Shown here piece after piece: positions 27,605 to 36,922 of a DNA stretch of 64,000 nt. The DNA is from an uncultured Lachnospiraceae bacterium (GTDB lineage Bacteria; Bacillota; Clostridia; Lachnospirales; Lachnospiraceae): assembly GCA_947567595.1 (NCBI GenBank), contig CANOMQ010000001.1, positions 203,613 to 267,612 on the forward strand. The letters run 5' to 3'. The notes under the pieces were generated by a model. It did no database searches and was not told the origin of the DNA. It saw only the letters and a program-made list of their open reading frames with translations. A program made the translations under genes and the position numbers. Position 1 is the stretch's first letter; each line of letters opens with the position of its first letter.

Positions 27605-28465
27605 ATGGAACTTCGTACCGCAGCATCTCCAAAGGATGTAAAAAATTACACAACACAGCGATTAAGGGAAGAATTTTTAATTGATGATTTATTCAAGGCA
27701 GACGAGATTAAGCTTGTCTACAGCCACATTGACCGTATCATCACCGGCTCGGCAGTGCCCGTAAAGCCCCTGAAGCTGACGGCAGGCGACGAGCTGCGCG
27801 CAGAGTATTTCTGCCAAAGACGCGAGCTTGGCGTGATTAACATCGGTCCCGCAGGCACCATCACAATCGACGGCAAAAAGTATGAGGTTGGTCATAAAGA
27901 GGGCATGTATATCGGCATGGGTGCAAAGGAAATCGTGTTTGAGTCGGTTGACCCCAAGAACCCCGCGCGTTTTTACTTAAACAGCGCGCCCGCGCACAAG
28001 GAGTACCCGACAAAGCTGATTAAGCCGCAGGGCGAGGCGTCTGACGACGTGGTTATCATCAAGGACGAAAACAAGGTTGAGCTTGGCTGCCTAGAGGACG
28101 CAAACCACAGGGTTATCAATAAATATATCCTTCCGGGACAGGTGGAGAGCTGCCAGCTTGTTATGGGAATGACGGCACTCAAGCCGGGCAGCGTATGGAA
28201 CACCATGCCATGCCACACGCACGACAGGCGTATGGAGGTTTATCTCTATTTTGACATGCCCGAGGACGCGTTTGTCATGCACTACATGGGCGAGCCGACG
28301 GAAACAAGGCACATCGTCATGAGAAACGAGCAGGCAGTCATTTCCCCGAGCTGGTCAATTCATTCGGGCAGCGGCAGCCGCGCGTACACGTTTATCTGGG
28401 GCATGGTAGGCGAAAATCAGGACTTCGACGACATGGACGGCGTTGCAATGCAGGATTTGATGTAA
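27605..28465 (+). CDS. kduI: 5-dehydro-4-deoxy-D-glucuronate isomerase
   Basis: KduI converts 5-keto-4-deoxyuronate (from pectin or glycosaminoglycan lyases) to 3-deoxy-D-glycero-2,5-hexodiulosonate. The 286-residue length and start ([26 protein letters not shown]) are typical. The zinc ligands of this cupin are visible as His204, His206, Glu211 ([12 protein letters not shown]) and His253 (WSIHSG). It has a clear ribosome site (GGAAGG) and a terminator behind it. With uxaC and the LacI regulator it indicates use of uronic-acid-containing glycans. Confidence 0.96.
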   Translation: MELRTAASPKDVKNYTTQRLREEFLIDDLFKADEIKLVYSHIDRIITGSAVPVKPLKLTAGDELRAEYFCQRRELGVINIGPAGTITIDGKKYEVGHKEGMYIGMGAKEIVFESVDPKNPARFYLNSAPAHKEYPTKLIKPQGEASDDVVIIKDENKVELGCLEDANHRVINKYILPGQVESCQLVMGMTALKPGSVWNTMPCHTHDRRMEVYLYFDMPEDAFVMHYMGEPTETRHIVMRNEQAVISPSWSIHSGSGSRAYTFIWGMVGENQDFDDMDGVAMQDLM

Positions 28466-28495
28466 GGTTTATGGAATTTTTTTGAAAATGATAAG

Positions 28496-28533
28496 AAAAG
28501 CACTTGCGGAGGGGTGAAACCGCAGGTGCTTTT
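28496..28533 (+). terminator. Rho-independent terminator after kduI
   Basis: AAAAGCACTTGCGG pairs with CCGCAGGTGCTTTT (14-bp stem with a mismatch and G/T pairs) around a 10-base loop, ending in TTTT. It sits 31 bases after the kduI stop codon. Confidence 0.8.
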
Positions 28534-28597
28534 GTCACTTTTACCATGACTGTTACAAAAGGACATGGGGAAATCGCAGGAAAGGAGCGGGATTTTT

Positions 28598-28861
28598 ATG
28601 AAAAAGAGAGAACGCATACCGCAGATTAGGCTGTCGGATGCGCAAAAGGAGAAACTAAACGACCAAATTAAAGCGTTTTATCTTGACGTGCGGGGCGAGG
28701 AAATCGGAATGATTGAGCAGATGCAGTTGTTGGAGCTGTTCGAGCAGCACTTGGCGCCGATTGTCTATAACAGGGCACTTGACGACGCAAAACGGTGGTT
28801 TGCGCAGACGATGGATAATGTGGAGTCTGATTTTTATGCGTTGTATAAAAATGAAGCGTGA
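28598..28861 (+). CDS. DUF2164 family protein
   Basis: An 87-residue protein. ATG 28598 has AAAGGAGCGGG nine bases upstream. IRLSDAQKEKLNDQIKAFYLDVRGEEIGMIEQMQLLELFEQHLAPIVYNRALDDAKRW matches the DUF2164 pattern. This family is small, soluble and functionally uncharacterised. It stands alone between the kduI terminator and the fdhD promoter. Confidence 0.82.
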   Translation: MKKRERIPQIRLSDAQKEKLNDQIKAFYLDVRGEEIGMIEQMQLLELFEQHLAPIVYNRALDDAKRWFAQTMDNVESDFYALYKNEA

Positions 28862-28886
28862 AGCGTGACGTTGCCGGAAAATTGTT

Positions 28887-28914
28887 TTGTTTTTCGGAGA
28901 AGATATGGTATACT
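28887..28914 (+). promoter_or_regulatory. Candidate promoter for fdhD
   Basis: TTGTTT (28887-28892), a 16-base spacer and TATACT (28909-28914) lie 38 bases before the fdhD start. It may head the long molybdenum-cofactor gene run. Confidence 0.5.
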
Positions 28915-28952
28915 TGATTTTAGAATGATTTTTTGGACGAAAGGTTGAAAAG

Positions 28953-29750
28953 ATGACAATCAACAATCGCTTTACAGAGCCTGCACAGACCGTATGTGCA
29001 AGCGTGCGTGTCGTAAAAGAGGACAGGACGCAGGATGTGGGCGCTTGTGCGCTAATCAGGGAACATTTCATGGAGATTGCTATTAACGAAAAGCCTGCGT
29101 TTCGCGTGATGTGTACGCCAAACAGTCTTGCGGAGCTTGTCTTGGGGCGGCTTGTCACGAAGGGGCTGATTCGGGAACGCGGCGATGTGGAAAGCGTTTA
29201 TATCTGTGAAACGGGGGCTGTGGCGAAGGTTTATCTTAGGAAGGACTTGGAGCTTTTACAAGGGGACGGCGGGCTTTTCACGGAGCCGACGTGCTGTACG
29301 CAAAATCAGGATTTGGGAAGCTTTCGCGCCGCAAAGACACCGATTGTTTTACCGCGCGCGGCATATTTGGAGGAGCATATTTTTACACTTGCAGAAAAGT
29401 TTCACGAAAATGCGTCATTGCACAGGCAGACGGGCGGTACGCATGGCTGTTATCTTTCGTATCGGGGAACGTATCAGGGTGTGTTTGAGGACATTGGCAG
29501 GCACAACGCGCTTGACAAGGCAGTGGGGTATGCGCTGCTAAACGGTTTTTCGTTTCAGGACTGCATTTTGTTTACGACGGGACGCGTTCCGGTTGATATG
29601 GTGGAAAAAGCCGTAATGGCAGGCATTCCGGTGCTGGCGTCAAAATCGGTGCCGACAGCCGACGCGGTGGAGCTTGCCAAGCGCTGTAACCTGACGCTGA
29701 TTTGCAGGGCTTGGCGGGATAGTTATGAGGCGTATTGGGAAGCCAAGTAG
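28953..29750 (+). CDS. fdhD: Formate dehydrogenase accessory sulfurtransferase
   Basis: FdhD passes sulfur to the molybdenum or tungsten centre of formate dehydrogenase and is needed for its activity. The 265-residue protein shows the Cys-containing loop (EPTCCTQNQ), TGGTHGC, FEDIGRHNALDKAVG and FTTGRVPVDMVEKAVMAGIPVLASKSVPT, all hallmarks of the family. It stands at the start of the cofactor island whose last genes encode the dehydrogenase. ATG 28953 follows a GAAAGG site. Confidence 0.95.
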   Translation: MTINNRFTEPAQTVCASVRVVKEDRTQDVGACALIREHFMEIAINEKPAFRVMCTPNSLAELVLGRLVTKGLIRERGDVESVYICETGAVAKVYLRKDLELLQGDGGLFTEPTCCTQNQDLGSFRAAKTPIVLPRAAYLEEHIFTLAEKFHENASLHRQTGGTHGCYLSYRGTYQGVFEDIGRHNALDKAVGYALLNGFSFQDCILFTTGRVPVDMVEKAVMAGIPVLASKSVPTADAVELAKRCNLTLICRAWRDSYEAYWEAK

Positions 29751-29762
29751 GGTGGTTGATAT

Positions 29763-31418
29763 ATGGATGTAATAGCTTTGGAACAGATTATTCGGAACGG
29801 GGAAAATACTTGCGTTGAATTTAAGTCATGGGTAAAAGCGGCAAGCATGAAGGAGCGGCTTGGTTTTGTGACAGAGGAGCTAATCGGATTTGCCAATGCA
29901 AAGGGCGGAACAGTATTTTTAGGGATAGAAGATGACGGGGAAGTTACGGGTTGCTCAGGATATGATTGTCAGAATATGATTGAAGCAATTTATGACAGGA
30001 CGTGCCCTTCCTTGTTTGCCGAAATAGAAGAAATAGATTATAAGGGGAGGCATGTACTGGCGGTTTCAATTAAGCCGGATGGAGTGACACATACCACAAC
30101 TGATGGAAGGTGTCTGAAAAGACTGGGAAAAAATACCAAACCGTTTTATCCCGAGGAATTGAGTCATCATTATACAAGTGCACAGAGTGTTGACTTCACT
30201 GGTCAAGTTATAGTGGACAGTTCGGTTCATGATATTAATCTGATTGAGGTTTATAAGCTGAAAGAAAAACTTCGGATAAGGGATCCGTAGTCTACCTTGC
30301 CGGACATGAAGGACATGGCATTTTTAAAAGATTTAGGATTGGTCAGGGAAGAGGATGGACAGGACAGGCTTACGATTGCGGGACTGCTGTTTGTCGGAAA
30401 GGAGCAGGCAATTAACCGTATCCTTCCACAGGCAGAGGTGATTTACCTGCACTATGCGCAGGATAATCAGGAGGAATATAATGCAAGAATTGATATGAAG
30501 CAGCCGCTGATTACTGTGCTGGACAGGCTTTCGGAGCGGATACAGAATGACAATAAAATTATGAATGTTCAGGTGGGAATGTTTCGGATGGAGGTGGAGG
30601 ATTTTTCGGTGCGGGTTTTTCAGGAAGCGGTGCTTAATGCTTTGGCACATCGGGATTATCAGAGCATGGGCTCTGTCTGCGTGAAGCATTATCCGGATCG
30701 GATTGTGATTGAAAATCCGGGCGGTTTTCCTGACGGAATTACGGAGAAGAATATTATCACACATCCGTCGGCACCAAGAAACAAGCTGGTTGCGGAAACA
30801 CTTCAGCGATTAAAATATGTGCAGAGAACAGGACAGGGCGTTGATATTATTTTTAAAGAGATGGTATCCATGGGAAAGCCGTTTCCGCAATACCGTGTCT
30901 TTAATGACGCAGTTACATTGACAATTATGAGCGCTACAGAGGACGAGGCATTTGTGCGGTTTGTTGTTAAGGAGCAGGATGAGCGGCAAAAGAATTTCTC
31001 CTTATCAGAATTGATGATTTTACGGTTTTTGTCGGAACATAAGCGTATCAGGCTGTCGGAGGCACAGGAGCTTACGCAGCTTTCCTTTGAGGATGCAAGA
31101 AAAAGCTGCAATGCGCTTTTGAAAATGGGGCTGGTGGAAGTGGTGGGAAAGGATTATATGCTGACAGCAAAAGCATATGAAGCTTTGAAGGAGGACATAT
31201 CTTATGCACAGGATCGTGTGGTGCGGTATATAAAAGCAAAGGAAATGATTTTGGAATACTTATCAAATGGGAAAAACGCGTTTATTACGAATGAAAAAAT
31301 ACAGGAGCTTTGCGGTTATACACGGCAGCAGGCGCGGATGACAACCGATAAAATGCGTTTGGAAGGATTAATTCAATTGGAAGGAAAAGGGCGTGGAGCC
31401 AAATATTTGTTAAAATAA
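29763..31418 (+). pseudogene. AlbA_2/Schlafen-type ATP-binding regulator split by an amber codon
   Basis: Residues 1-175 carry the AlbA_2 domain (ENTCVEFKSWV, ELIGFANAKGGTVFLGIEDDGEV). An in-frame TAG at 30288-30290 interrupts the sequence, and the same frame continues without shift through the C-terminal HATPase_c_4 region (FQEAVLNALAHRDYQ, ENPGGFPDGIT, GQGVDIIFKEM) and a winged-helix tail to 31418. A TTG at 30297 could restart translation but has no ribosome site. A single CAG-to-TAG change would explain it. The gene is more AT-rich than its neighbours and interrupts the cofactor genes, suggesting acquisition. Readthrough or a split functional protein cannot be excluded. Confidence 0.85.
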
Positions 31419-31448
31419 ATGCGTTTTTCATGAAATAAACGCGTTTCT
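31413..31448 (+). promoter_or_regulatory. Pair of 16-bp direct repeats upstream of moeA
   Basis: AAATAAATGCGTTTTT (31413-31428) and AAATAAACGCGTTTCT (31433-31448) match at 14 of 16 positions with a 20-base period, two DNA turns. The second contains the perfect palindrome AAACGCGTTT. They end 13 bases before the moeA ATG and overlap the stop of the broken AlbA_2 gene. This is a good candidate for an operator for the molybdenum genes. Confidence 0.45.
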
Positions 31449-31461
31449 ATAGGAGAACCAA

Positions 31462-32664
31462 ATGGAAATCGAGCAATGTGTTGATTTATTTTTAAAAAAA
31501 GTGACACCTGTGTCAGAAATGGAACGTGTGTATCTCACGCAGGCGTGCGGGAGCGTGGCGGCGAGGGCGGTTTGCGTGGGGGCTCCGGTTCCGGCGTTTC
31601 CGAAGTCGGCGATGGACGGTTATGCGGTGCGCGCGGCGGATACAGAGGGGGCTTCAAGGGAAGAACCGATTGTTTTAAACGTCTTAGGCGAGAACTGCGC
31701 GGGGGATTGCAACGCGTTTTCGTATACGCCAAACAGTGCGGTGCGTGTGATGACGGGAGCGTATATCCCAGAGGGGTTTAACGCGGTGATACGGCAGGAG
31801 GACACGGATTACGGCATGGACAGGGTTTTGGTTTATGCGTCGGTAAAGCCGTATAGGAATTACTGCAAAATCGGTGAGGATATGAAGGCAGGCGAGACGG
31901 TGCTGGAACAGGACAGCCTGATTACGCCGCTGCATATCGGGCTGCTTGCGAGTATCGGGACGGAATTTGTGGATGTTTACAGGCGGCTGCGGGTGGCGCT
32001 GATTTCGACGGGCTCGGAGCTTATGCCGATTGGGGCAAAGCTGGAAAAAGGGAAAATTTACAACAGTATTTTATATCTTTTAAAGGCGGCAGTGGAACGG
32101 GAGGGCTTTGTCGTATCGTATGAAAAGGTGTGTGCCGATGAGGCGCTTTTGCTGGAGCGTATGCTGACGGAGGCGGCAGAGCGTGCGGACGTTGTGATTA
32201 CGACGGGCGGTGTGTCGGTGGGAAAGAAGGATTTGCTGCCTGCGGTTTTGGATAAAATCGGAGCCGAGCGGCTTTTTGCGCGTGCAAATATCCAGCCCGG
32301 AACGCCGACGATTGGGAGCGTTTGGAACGGGACGCCGATTTTAAGCCTTTCGGGGAATCCGTATGCGGCGATTGTGAACTTTGAGATTTATTTTTGGGAG
32401 CTTGCAGCGGCGATGACGCGAAACGATGGCTTGAAGCCTGTGATGACGACGGCGGTTTTAAAAAGCGATTATCCGAAGGTCAATCAGTTGCGGCGGTTTG
32501 TGCGCGCGTTTTTGCAGGACGGGGCGGTGTCGCTTCCGGTGCAGACGCATGCGTCGAGCGTGATTTCCAATATGACGCAGTGCAACTGTTATATTGATAT
32601 TGCGGCGAAAACGGCGTTGTCCGTGGGCGATACGGTGACGGTCAGAAAAATGAGATTGTGTTGA
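31462..32664 (+). CDS. moeA: Molybdopterin molybdenumtransferase
   Basis: MoeA inserts molybdate (or tungstate) into adenylylated molybdopterin. The 400-residue protein has the expected order: N-terminal domains with FPKSAMDGYAV and MTGAYIPEGFNAVIRQEDT, the MoCF-binding domain with LISTGSEL, KIYNS and ITTGGVSVGKKD, LSGNPYAA, and the C-terminal beta domain. ATG 31462 has AGGAGA upstream. It overlaps the next gene's upstream region and belongs to a tight run of cofactor genes. Confidence 0.95.
   Translation: MEIEQCVDLFLKKVTPVSEMERVYLTQACGSVAARAVCVGAPVPAFPKSAMDGYAVRAADTEGASREEPIVLNVLGENCAGDCNAFSYTPNSAVRVMTGAYIPEGFNAVIRQEDTDYGMDRVLVYASVKPYRNYCKIGEDMKAGETVLEQDSLITPLHIGLLASIGTEFVDVYRRLRVALISTGSELMPIGAKLEKGKIYNSILYLLKAAVEREGFVVSYEKVCADEALLLERMLTEAAERADVVITTGGVSVGKKDLLPAVLDKIGAERLFARANIQPGTPTIGSVWNGTPILSLSGNPYAAIVNFEIYFWELAAAMTRNDGLKPVMTTAVLKSDYPKVNQLRRFVRAFLQDGAVSLPVQTHASSVISNMTQCNCYIDIAAKTALSVGDTVTVRKMRLC
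31502..31515. repeat. 14-bp palindrome TGACACctGTGTCA (copy 1)
   Basis: Exact match to TGACACnnGTGTCA inside moeA codons 14-18. It is one of five exact copies in this window. Confidence 0.8.
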
Positions 32665-32678
32665 ATGAGGACATGGAT

Positions 32679-33746
32679 ATGAACATCAGTACGGGTATCC
32701 TCGCGGGCGGGAAGAGCACGCGCATGGGGAAGAATAAGGCGCTGCTGACCATCAACGAACAGCGTTTTATTGATAAGATAGCAGGTGAGCTTGGCAGCTT
32801 TTCAGAGGTGCTTATTTCTGCTGCCGAAAAGGGCATGTATGAGGATACGGGGCTTTGCGTGGTGTATGATGCGCACAAGGATATTGGACCGCTTGAGGGA
32901 ATTTTTCAGATTTTACAGGCGGCGCAGGAGGAGTATGTCTTTATCTGCGCGGCGGATATGCCGTTTATCACGAAAGAGCTTGTGTCTTATCTGACCGAAT
33001 TTATCTGCTCTGATTATGACTGCTATGTGCTTGCGGACGAGGAGCATATCCACCCGCTTTGCGGGATTTATTCCAAAAAAATGCTGGCGCAGGTGCGCGC
33101 TTGTATCGAGGGCGGGAATTACCGTCTGATGAAGCTGCTAAACAGCGTGCGCACGAAATATATTAAACTGGAATATACTGCCTTTGACAAAAAGGTTGTG
33201 AAAAATATCAATACGAAAGCGGAGTATCAGGAGCTTGTGCTGCCTGTTGTGTTTTGCGTGAGCGGAATTAAGGACAGCGGCAAGACAGGGCTGATTATAA
33301 AGCTGATTAACGAGTTTATTGCGGAAGGGTATGTGGTTAGTGTTATCAAACATGACGGGCATGATTATGTGATGGATTACGAGGGCACAGATACGGCGCG
33401 CTTCCGTGACGCGGGGGCGAGGCTTAGCGCGATTTTTTCACCGACGCAATTTTCGATAAACGGTCAGGGGGAGCTTGCGCTTGAGGAACTGCTTGCCCTT
33501 GTGAAGCAGTCATGGAAATCAGATGTTATTCTCATCGAGGGCATGAAACAGGCGCCGGTACCGAAAATAGAGGTGGTGCGAAAGGCGGTTTCCATGACTT
33601 CGGTCTGCAGCCCTGAAAATTTGATATGCATTGCCACAGATTGTTTATCCCAAAATGAAGTTTCGTGTCCGGTTTATGACATTGACGACATTGCAGGGAT
33701 TTTTTTGTGCGTAAAAAACTATTTTGGATTGGGGTTTGAACGATGA
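32679..33746 (+). CDS. MobA-MobB fusion (molybdenum cofactor guanylyltransferase/GTP-binding adaptor)
   Basis: A 355-residue two-domain protein. Residues 1-~190 are MobA-like (TGILAGGKSTRMGKNKALL nucleotide-binding loop, CAADMPF), which adds GMP to the cofactor. Residues ~195-355 are MobB-like with the P-loop VSGIKDSGKTGL. I chose ATG 32679, eight bases after GAGG; GTG 32658 and ATG 32673 upstream are possible. MGD-type cofactor is what formate dehydrogenases need. The stop overlaps the next start by four bases. Confidence 0.92.
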   Translation: MNISTGILAGGKSTRMGKNKALLTINEQRFIDKIAGELGSFSEVLISAAEKGMYEDTGLCVVYDAHKDIGPLEGIFQILQAAQEEYVFICAADMPFITKELVSYLTEFICSDYDCYVLADEEHIHPLCGIYSKKMLAQVRACIEGGNYRLMKLLNSVRTKYIKLEYTAFDKKVVKNINTKAEYQELVLPVVFCVSGIKDSGKTGLIIKLINEFIAEGYVVSVIKHDGHDYVMDYEGTDTARFRDAGARLSAIFSPTQFSINGQGELALEELLALVKQSWKSDVILIEGMKQAPVPKIEVVRKAVSMTSVCSPENLICIATDCLSQNEVSCPVYDIDDIAGIFLCVKNYFGLGFER

Positions 33747-34771
33747 AATTAATAAAAACACAGGACGCGGCGGGGCATGTGCTTTGCCACGACATTACGC
33801 AGATTATTCCGGGCGTCGTGAAGGATGCGGTGTTCCGGAAAGGGCATATTGTGACGGATGAGGATATTCCGGTGCTTTTGCGCGTCGGGAAAGAGCATTT
33901 GTATGTTTGGGAGAAAAAAGAGGGGATTTTGCACGAGGACGAGGCGGCGGAAATCCTGCGGGACATCTGTATCAATGAGGGAATGCGGGCGACGCAGCCA
34001 AAGGAGGGGAAGATTGAGCTGATTGCGGAGCGCGACGGGCTTTTGAAAATCCGCTCGGACGCCCTGCGCGCGGTGAATGCGGTTGGCGAGATGATGATTG
34101 CGACGGTACACGGGAATTTTCCGGTGAAAAAGGGCGATAAGCTTGCGGCGACGCGTATCATTCCGCTTGTGATTGAGCAGGAAAAAATGGACAGGGCGCG
34201 CGCGACGGCAGGGGATTTGCCTTTGCTGGAAATCCTGCCGTTTCAGTCAATGCGGGCAGGGATTGTCACGACGGGGAGCGAGATTTTTAAGGGGCGCATT
34301 GCGGACGCGTTTGGCCCGGTTGTGCGCGATAAGCTTGCGGAGTACGGCGTGGAGGTTATCGGGCAGAAAATCGTGGACGACGGGAAGGAGCATATCATCG
34401 GCGCGCTGCGGGAGTTCTTGGCGCAGGGTGCGGATTTGCTGGTGTGTACGGGCGGCATGAGTGTGGACCCGGACGATTGTACGCCGGGGGCAATTAAGGC
34501 GTTTGGCGCGGTGATAGAAAGCTATGGTGCGCCTGTGCTCCCGGGGGCGATGTTTTTGCTCGGGTATTATGCACATGAGGGACGGACGGTTCCGGTGATG
34601 GGGCTTCCGGGCTGTGTGATGTATGCGAAGCGGACGATTTTTGATTTGGTGCTGCCAAGGATTGTGGCGGGGGAGCATATAACGGGTGCGGATTTGTGCG
34701 ATTACGGTGAGGGCGGTCTTTGCCTTGGCTGTGCGCAGTGCCATTTTCCGCATTGCGGTTTTGGAAAGTAG
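33743..34771 (+). CDS. Molybdopterin-binding (MoCF_BD) protein with C-terminal Cys cluster
   Basis: A 342-residue protein whose N-terminal half (MKLIKTQDAAGHVLCHDITQI, FRKGHIVTDEDIP) resembles a clostridial MoeA-like family and whose middle (about 170-310) is a MoaB/MogA-type MoCF-binding domain (GIVTTGSEIFKGRI, LLVCTGGMSVDPDDCTPGAI, GLPGCVMYA). It ends in a tail with four Cys and two His within 14 residues (CLGCAQCHFPHCGF), a likely metal or Fe-S site. ATGA overlap with the preceding gene indicates coupling. The precise reaction is unknown; a role in pterin adenylylation or metal insertion is inferred. Confidence 0.85.
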   Translation: MKLIKTQDAAGHVLCHDITQIIPGVVKDAVFRKGHIVTDEDIPVLLRVGKEHLYVWEKKEGILHEDEAAEILRDICINEGMRATQPKEGKIELIAERDGLLKIRSDALRAVNAVGEMMIATVHGNFPVKKGDKLAATRIIPLVIEQEKMDRARATAGDLPLLEILPFQSMRAGIVTTGSEIFKGRIADAFGPVVRDKLAEYGVEVIGQKIVDDGKEHIIGALREFLAQGADLLVCTGGMSVDPDDCTPGAIKAFGAVIESYGAPVLPGAMFLLGYYAHEGRTVPVMGLPGCVMYAKRTIFDLVLPRIVAGEHITGADLCDYGEGGLCLGCAQCHFPHCGFGK

Positions 34772-34811
34772 CAAAACAGTTAGGAAGTATTAGCGGAAAG
34801 GATAGGTATGT

Positions 34812-35291
34812 ATGGGGAAATTGACGCATTTTGACAGCAGAGGAAATGCCGTGATGGTGGACGTGACGGACAAGGAAATCACGGAGCGCGTGGCGGTGGC
34901 AACGGGAAGGATTGCCGTGAATGAGGCGGTTTATGAGGCAGTAAAAGGCGGTACGGCAAAGAAGGGCGACGTGCTTGGAACGGCACGGATTGCGGGCATT
35001 ATGGCGGCGAAAAGGACGTCCGATTTAATCCCGATGTGCCACCCGTTAATGCTGACAAAGGTCACAATTGATTTTGCGTGTGAGGACGAGAAACGGCAGA
35101 TAAAATGTGTCTGTACCGCAAAGCTTTCGGGACGGACAGGCGTGGAGATGGAGGCGCTTACGGGTGTGAGTGTGGCGCTTCTTACGATTTATGACATGTG
35201 CAAGGCGCTTGACCGCGGTATGCGGATTTTGGATATTCATTTGGTGGAAAAATCAGGCGGTAAGAGCGGGCATTTTATACAGGAGGATTAA
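34812..35291 (+). CDS. moaC: Cyclic pyranopterin monophosphate synthase
   Basis: MoaC makes cPMP together with MoaA, the first committed step of molybdopterin synthesis. The 159-residue length is standard. [47 protein letters not shown] and [24 protein letters not shown] are the family signatures. ATG 34812 was chosen over an out-of-frame ATG at 34808. modA begins four bases after its stop. Confidence 0.96.
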   Translation: MGKLTHFDSRGNAVMVDVTDKEITERVAVATGRIAVNEAVYEAVKGGTAKKGDVLGTARIAGIMAAKRTSDLIPMCHPLMLTKVTIDFACEDEKRQIKCVCTAKLSGRTGVEMEALTGVSVALLTIYDMCKALDRGMRILDIHLVEKSGGKSGHFIQED

Positions 35292-35294
35292 CAT

Positions 35295-36203
35295 TTGAAT
35301 AATGGATTTTTAAAGCTTGCGGCTGTAATTTTGGGGGCGGCAATGCTGATTGCGGCGTTTGCGTCGCTTTTGTTAAGACAAGGAAATCAGGAGACGGACG
35401 AGGATTATCCTGCGCAGGAGACGACGGCGGTAAGCTGCGGCGTTTCGAGTGACTCTTTGGAGGAGGCACCGCCAAAGGAAAACCCGCGGGAATGTGTGGA
35501 GCTGACCGTGCTTGCGGCGGCGTCCCTGACCGATGTGTGCAATGAATTAAAGACGCGCTTTGAGGCACAATATCCAAGCATTCGCGTGACGCTTTCGTAT
35601 GGCGCTTCGGGCGCACTGCAGACGCAGATTGAGGAGGGCGCCCCGGCAGATGTGTTTTTGTCTGCGGCGACAAAGCAGATGACGGCGCTCGAAGAGGAAG
35701 GACTGGTGCAGTCGTCCTCGGTCGTCTCGCTTTTGGAGAATAAGCTTGTTTTGATTGTGCCCAAAGAAAATGACACGCATGTCAGTTCTTTTGCGGACGT
35801 GGCGACGGACAATGTGGCAATAATTGGCTTGGGCGAGCCGGGAAGCGTTCCCGCAGGGCAGTATGCGGAGGAGATTTTTACAAGCCTTGGCGTGCCGGAT
35901 GCGGTGAAGGCAAAGGCGAACTACGGTTCCGATGTGCGGACGGTGCTTTCATGGGTGGAGACTGCGGCGGTGGACTGCGGCGTTGTCTATGCGACGGACG
36001 CATTTACTTCGCAGGAGGTGCGGATTGTGTGCGAGGCGCCGGAGGGCGCTTGTAAGAGGGTGGTTTATCCGGTCGGTATCGTGGCGGCGAGCGCGCACCC
36101 TGACGAGGCGGCGGCGTGGATTTCGTTTTTGCAGCAGGAGGCGTCGATGGAGCTGTTTGAGGCGTACGGATTTTCCGACGCGCAGGATTTGGGCGAGGAA
36201 TGA
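35295..36203 (+). CDS. modA: Molybdate ABC transporter substrate-binding protein
   Basis: A 302-residue periplasmic-binding-type protein that captures molybdate or tungstate outside the cell. An N-terminal membrane segment (about 5-27) has no lipobox Cys, so it is an anchored or secreted form. The mature domain starts near 68 (ELTVLAAASLTDVCNELKTRFE) with SYGASGALQTQIEEGAPADVFLSA typical of ModA. The start is TTG 35295, eight bases after AGGAGG. Stop overlaps the modB ATG by four bases. Confidence 0.95.
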   Translation: MNNGFLKLAAVILGAAMLIAAFASLLLRQGNQETDEDYPAQETTAVSCGVSSDSLEEAPPKENPRECVELTVLAAASLTDVCNELKTRFEAQYPSIRVTLSYGASGALQTQIEEGAPADVFLSAATKQMTALEEEGLVQSSSVVSLLENKLVLIVPKENDTHVSSFADVATDNVAIIGLGEPGSVPAGQYAEEIFTSLGVPDAVKAKANYGSDVRTVLSWVETAAVDCGVVYATDAFTSQEVRIVCEAPEGACKRVVYPVGIVAASAHPDEAAAWISFLQQEASMELFEAYGFSDAQDLGEE

Positions 36204-36922
36204 CGCGGCAGCGTAGAATTGAGGTGTGGAGTTTGTTGATGGATTATTCGCCATTGTGGGTTTCGATGAAGGTCGCGCTGACCGCTACAAGCGTCACGTT
36301 TGTGTTGGGGCTTTTGGCGGCGCGCTTCGTGCTTTCCCTAAGGAAGCTGCGGCTTTTGGTGGACGGGATTTTTTCGCTGCCGATGGTGCTTCCGCCGACG
36401 GTGGTGGGATTTTTTCTGCTGATTTTGTTTGGGAAAAATTCCGTCGTCGGGCAGTTTTTGTTGCGCATGGGGATTAACGTGCTGTTTACGTGGCAGGGGG
36501 CGGCAATCGCGGCGGCGGTGGTGTCGTTTCCGATTATGTACCGCACGTCGCTTGGGGCGTTTGAGCAGGTTGACAAAAATCTGGTTTATGCCGCAAGGAC
36601 GCTTGGCATGTCGGAGGGGGAGCTGTTTTTTAAGGTGCTTCTGCCTTCGTCCCTGCCGGGAATTGCGGCGGCGACAATCCTTGCGTTTGCGCGTGCCTTG
36701 GGGGAATTTGGCGCGACAATCATGCTTGCGGGCAACATTCCCGGACGGACGCAGACGATGTCGGTCGCGGTCTATACGGCAATGCAGAGCGGCAACAGGG
36801 CGCTCGCGTACCGCTGGGTGGTGATTATCATGGCGATTTCGTTTTTGTCGATTGTCCTGATGAATTACTGGACGAGCCGTCAGAACAGGGCGTGTATGCG
36901 TGAAGGGGGGAGCGGTTTCTGA
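36200..36922 (+). CDS. modB: Molybdate ABC transporter permease
   Basis: A 240-residue inner-membrane permease with about five membrane helices. The EAA-type loop is visible in AARTLGMSEGELFFKVLLPSSLPGI, followed by FARALGEFGATIMLAGNIPGRTQTM, diagnostic of ModB/CysT-type permeases. It overlaps modA and modC at both ends, so the three are translated as a unit. Confidence 0.95.
   Translation: MTRQRRIEVWSLLMDYSPLWVSMKVALTATSVTFVLGLLAARFVLSLRKLRLLVDGIFSLPMVLPPTVVGFFLLILFGKNSVVGQFLLRMGINVLFTWQGAAIAAAVVSFPIMYRTSLGAFEQVDKNLVYAARTLGMSEGELFFKVLLPSSLPGIAAATILAFARALGEFGATIMLAGNIPGRTQTMSVAVYTAMQSGNRALAYRWVVIIMAISFLSIVLMNYWTSRQNRACMREGGSGF

Noticed and set aside
28544..28567. Shared word CATGACTGTTAC upstream of the DUF2164 gene and, on the other strand, of uma2 copy 1 (about 40543)
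   Set aside because: Many 12-base matches are expected by chance in 64 kb on two strands, so the pair carries little weight alone.
30288..30290. Amber reassignment (pyrrolysine or suppression) because two genes have in-frame TAG
   Set aside because: Several intact genes here, including glmS, the HtrA-type protease and clpX, end normally in TAG, so the code looks standard and ordinary decay is simpler.
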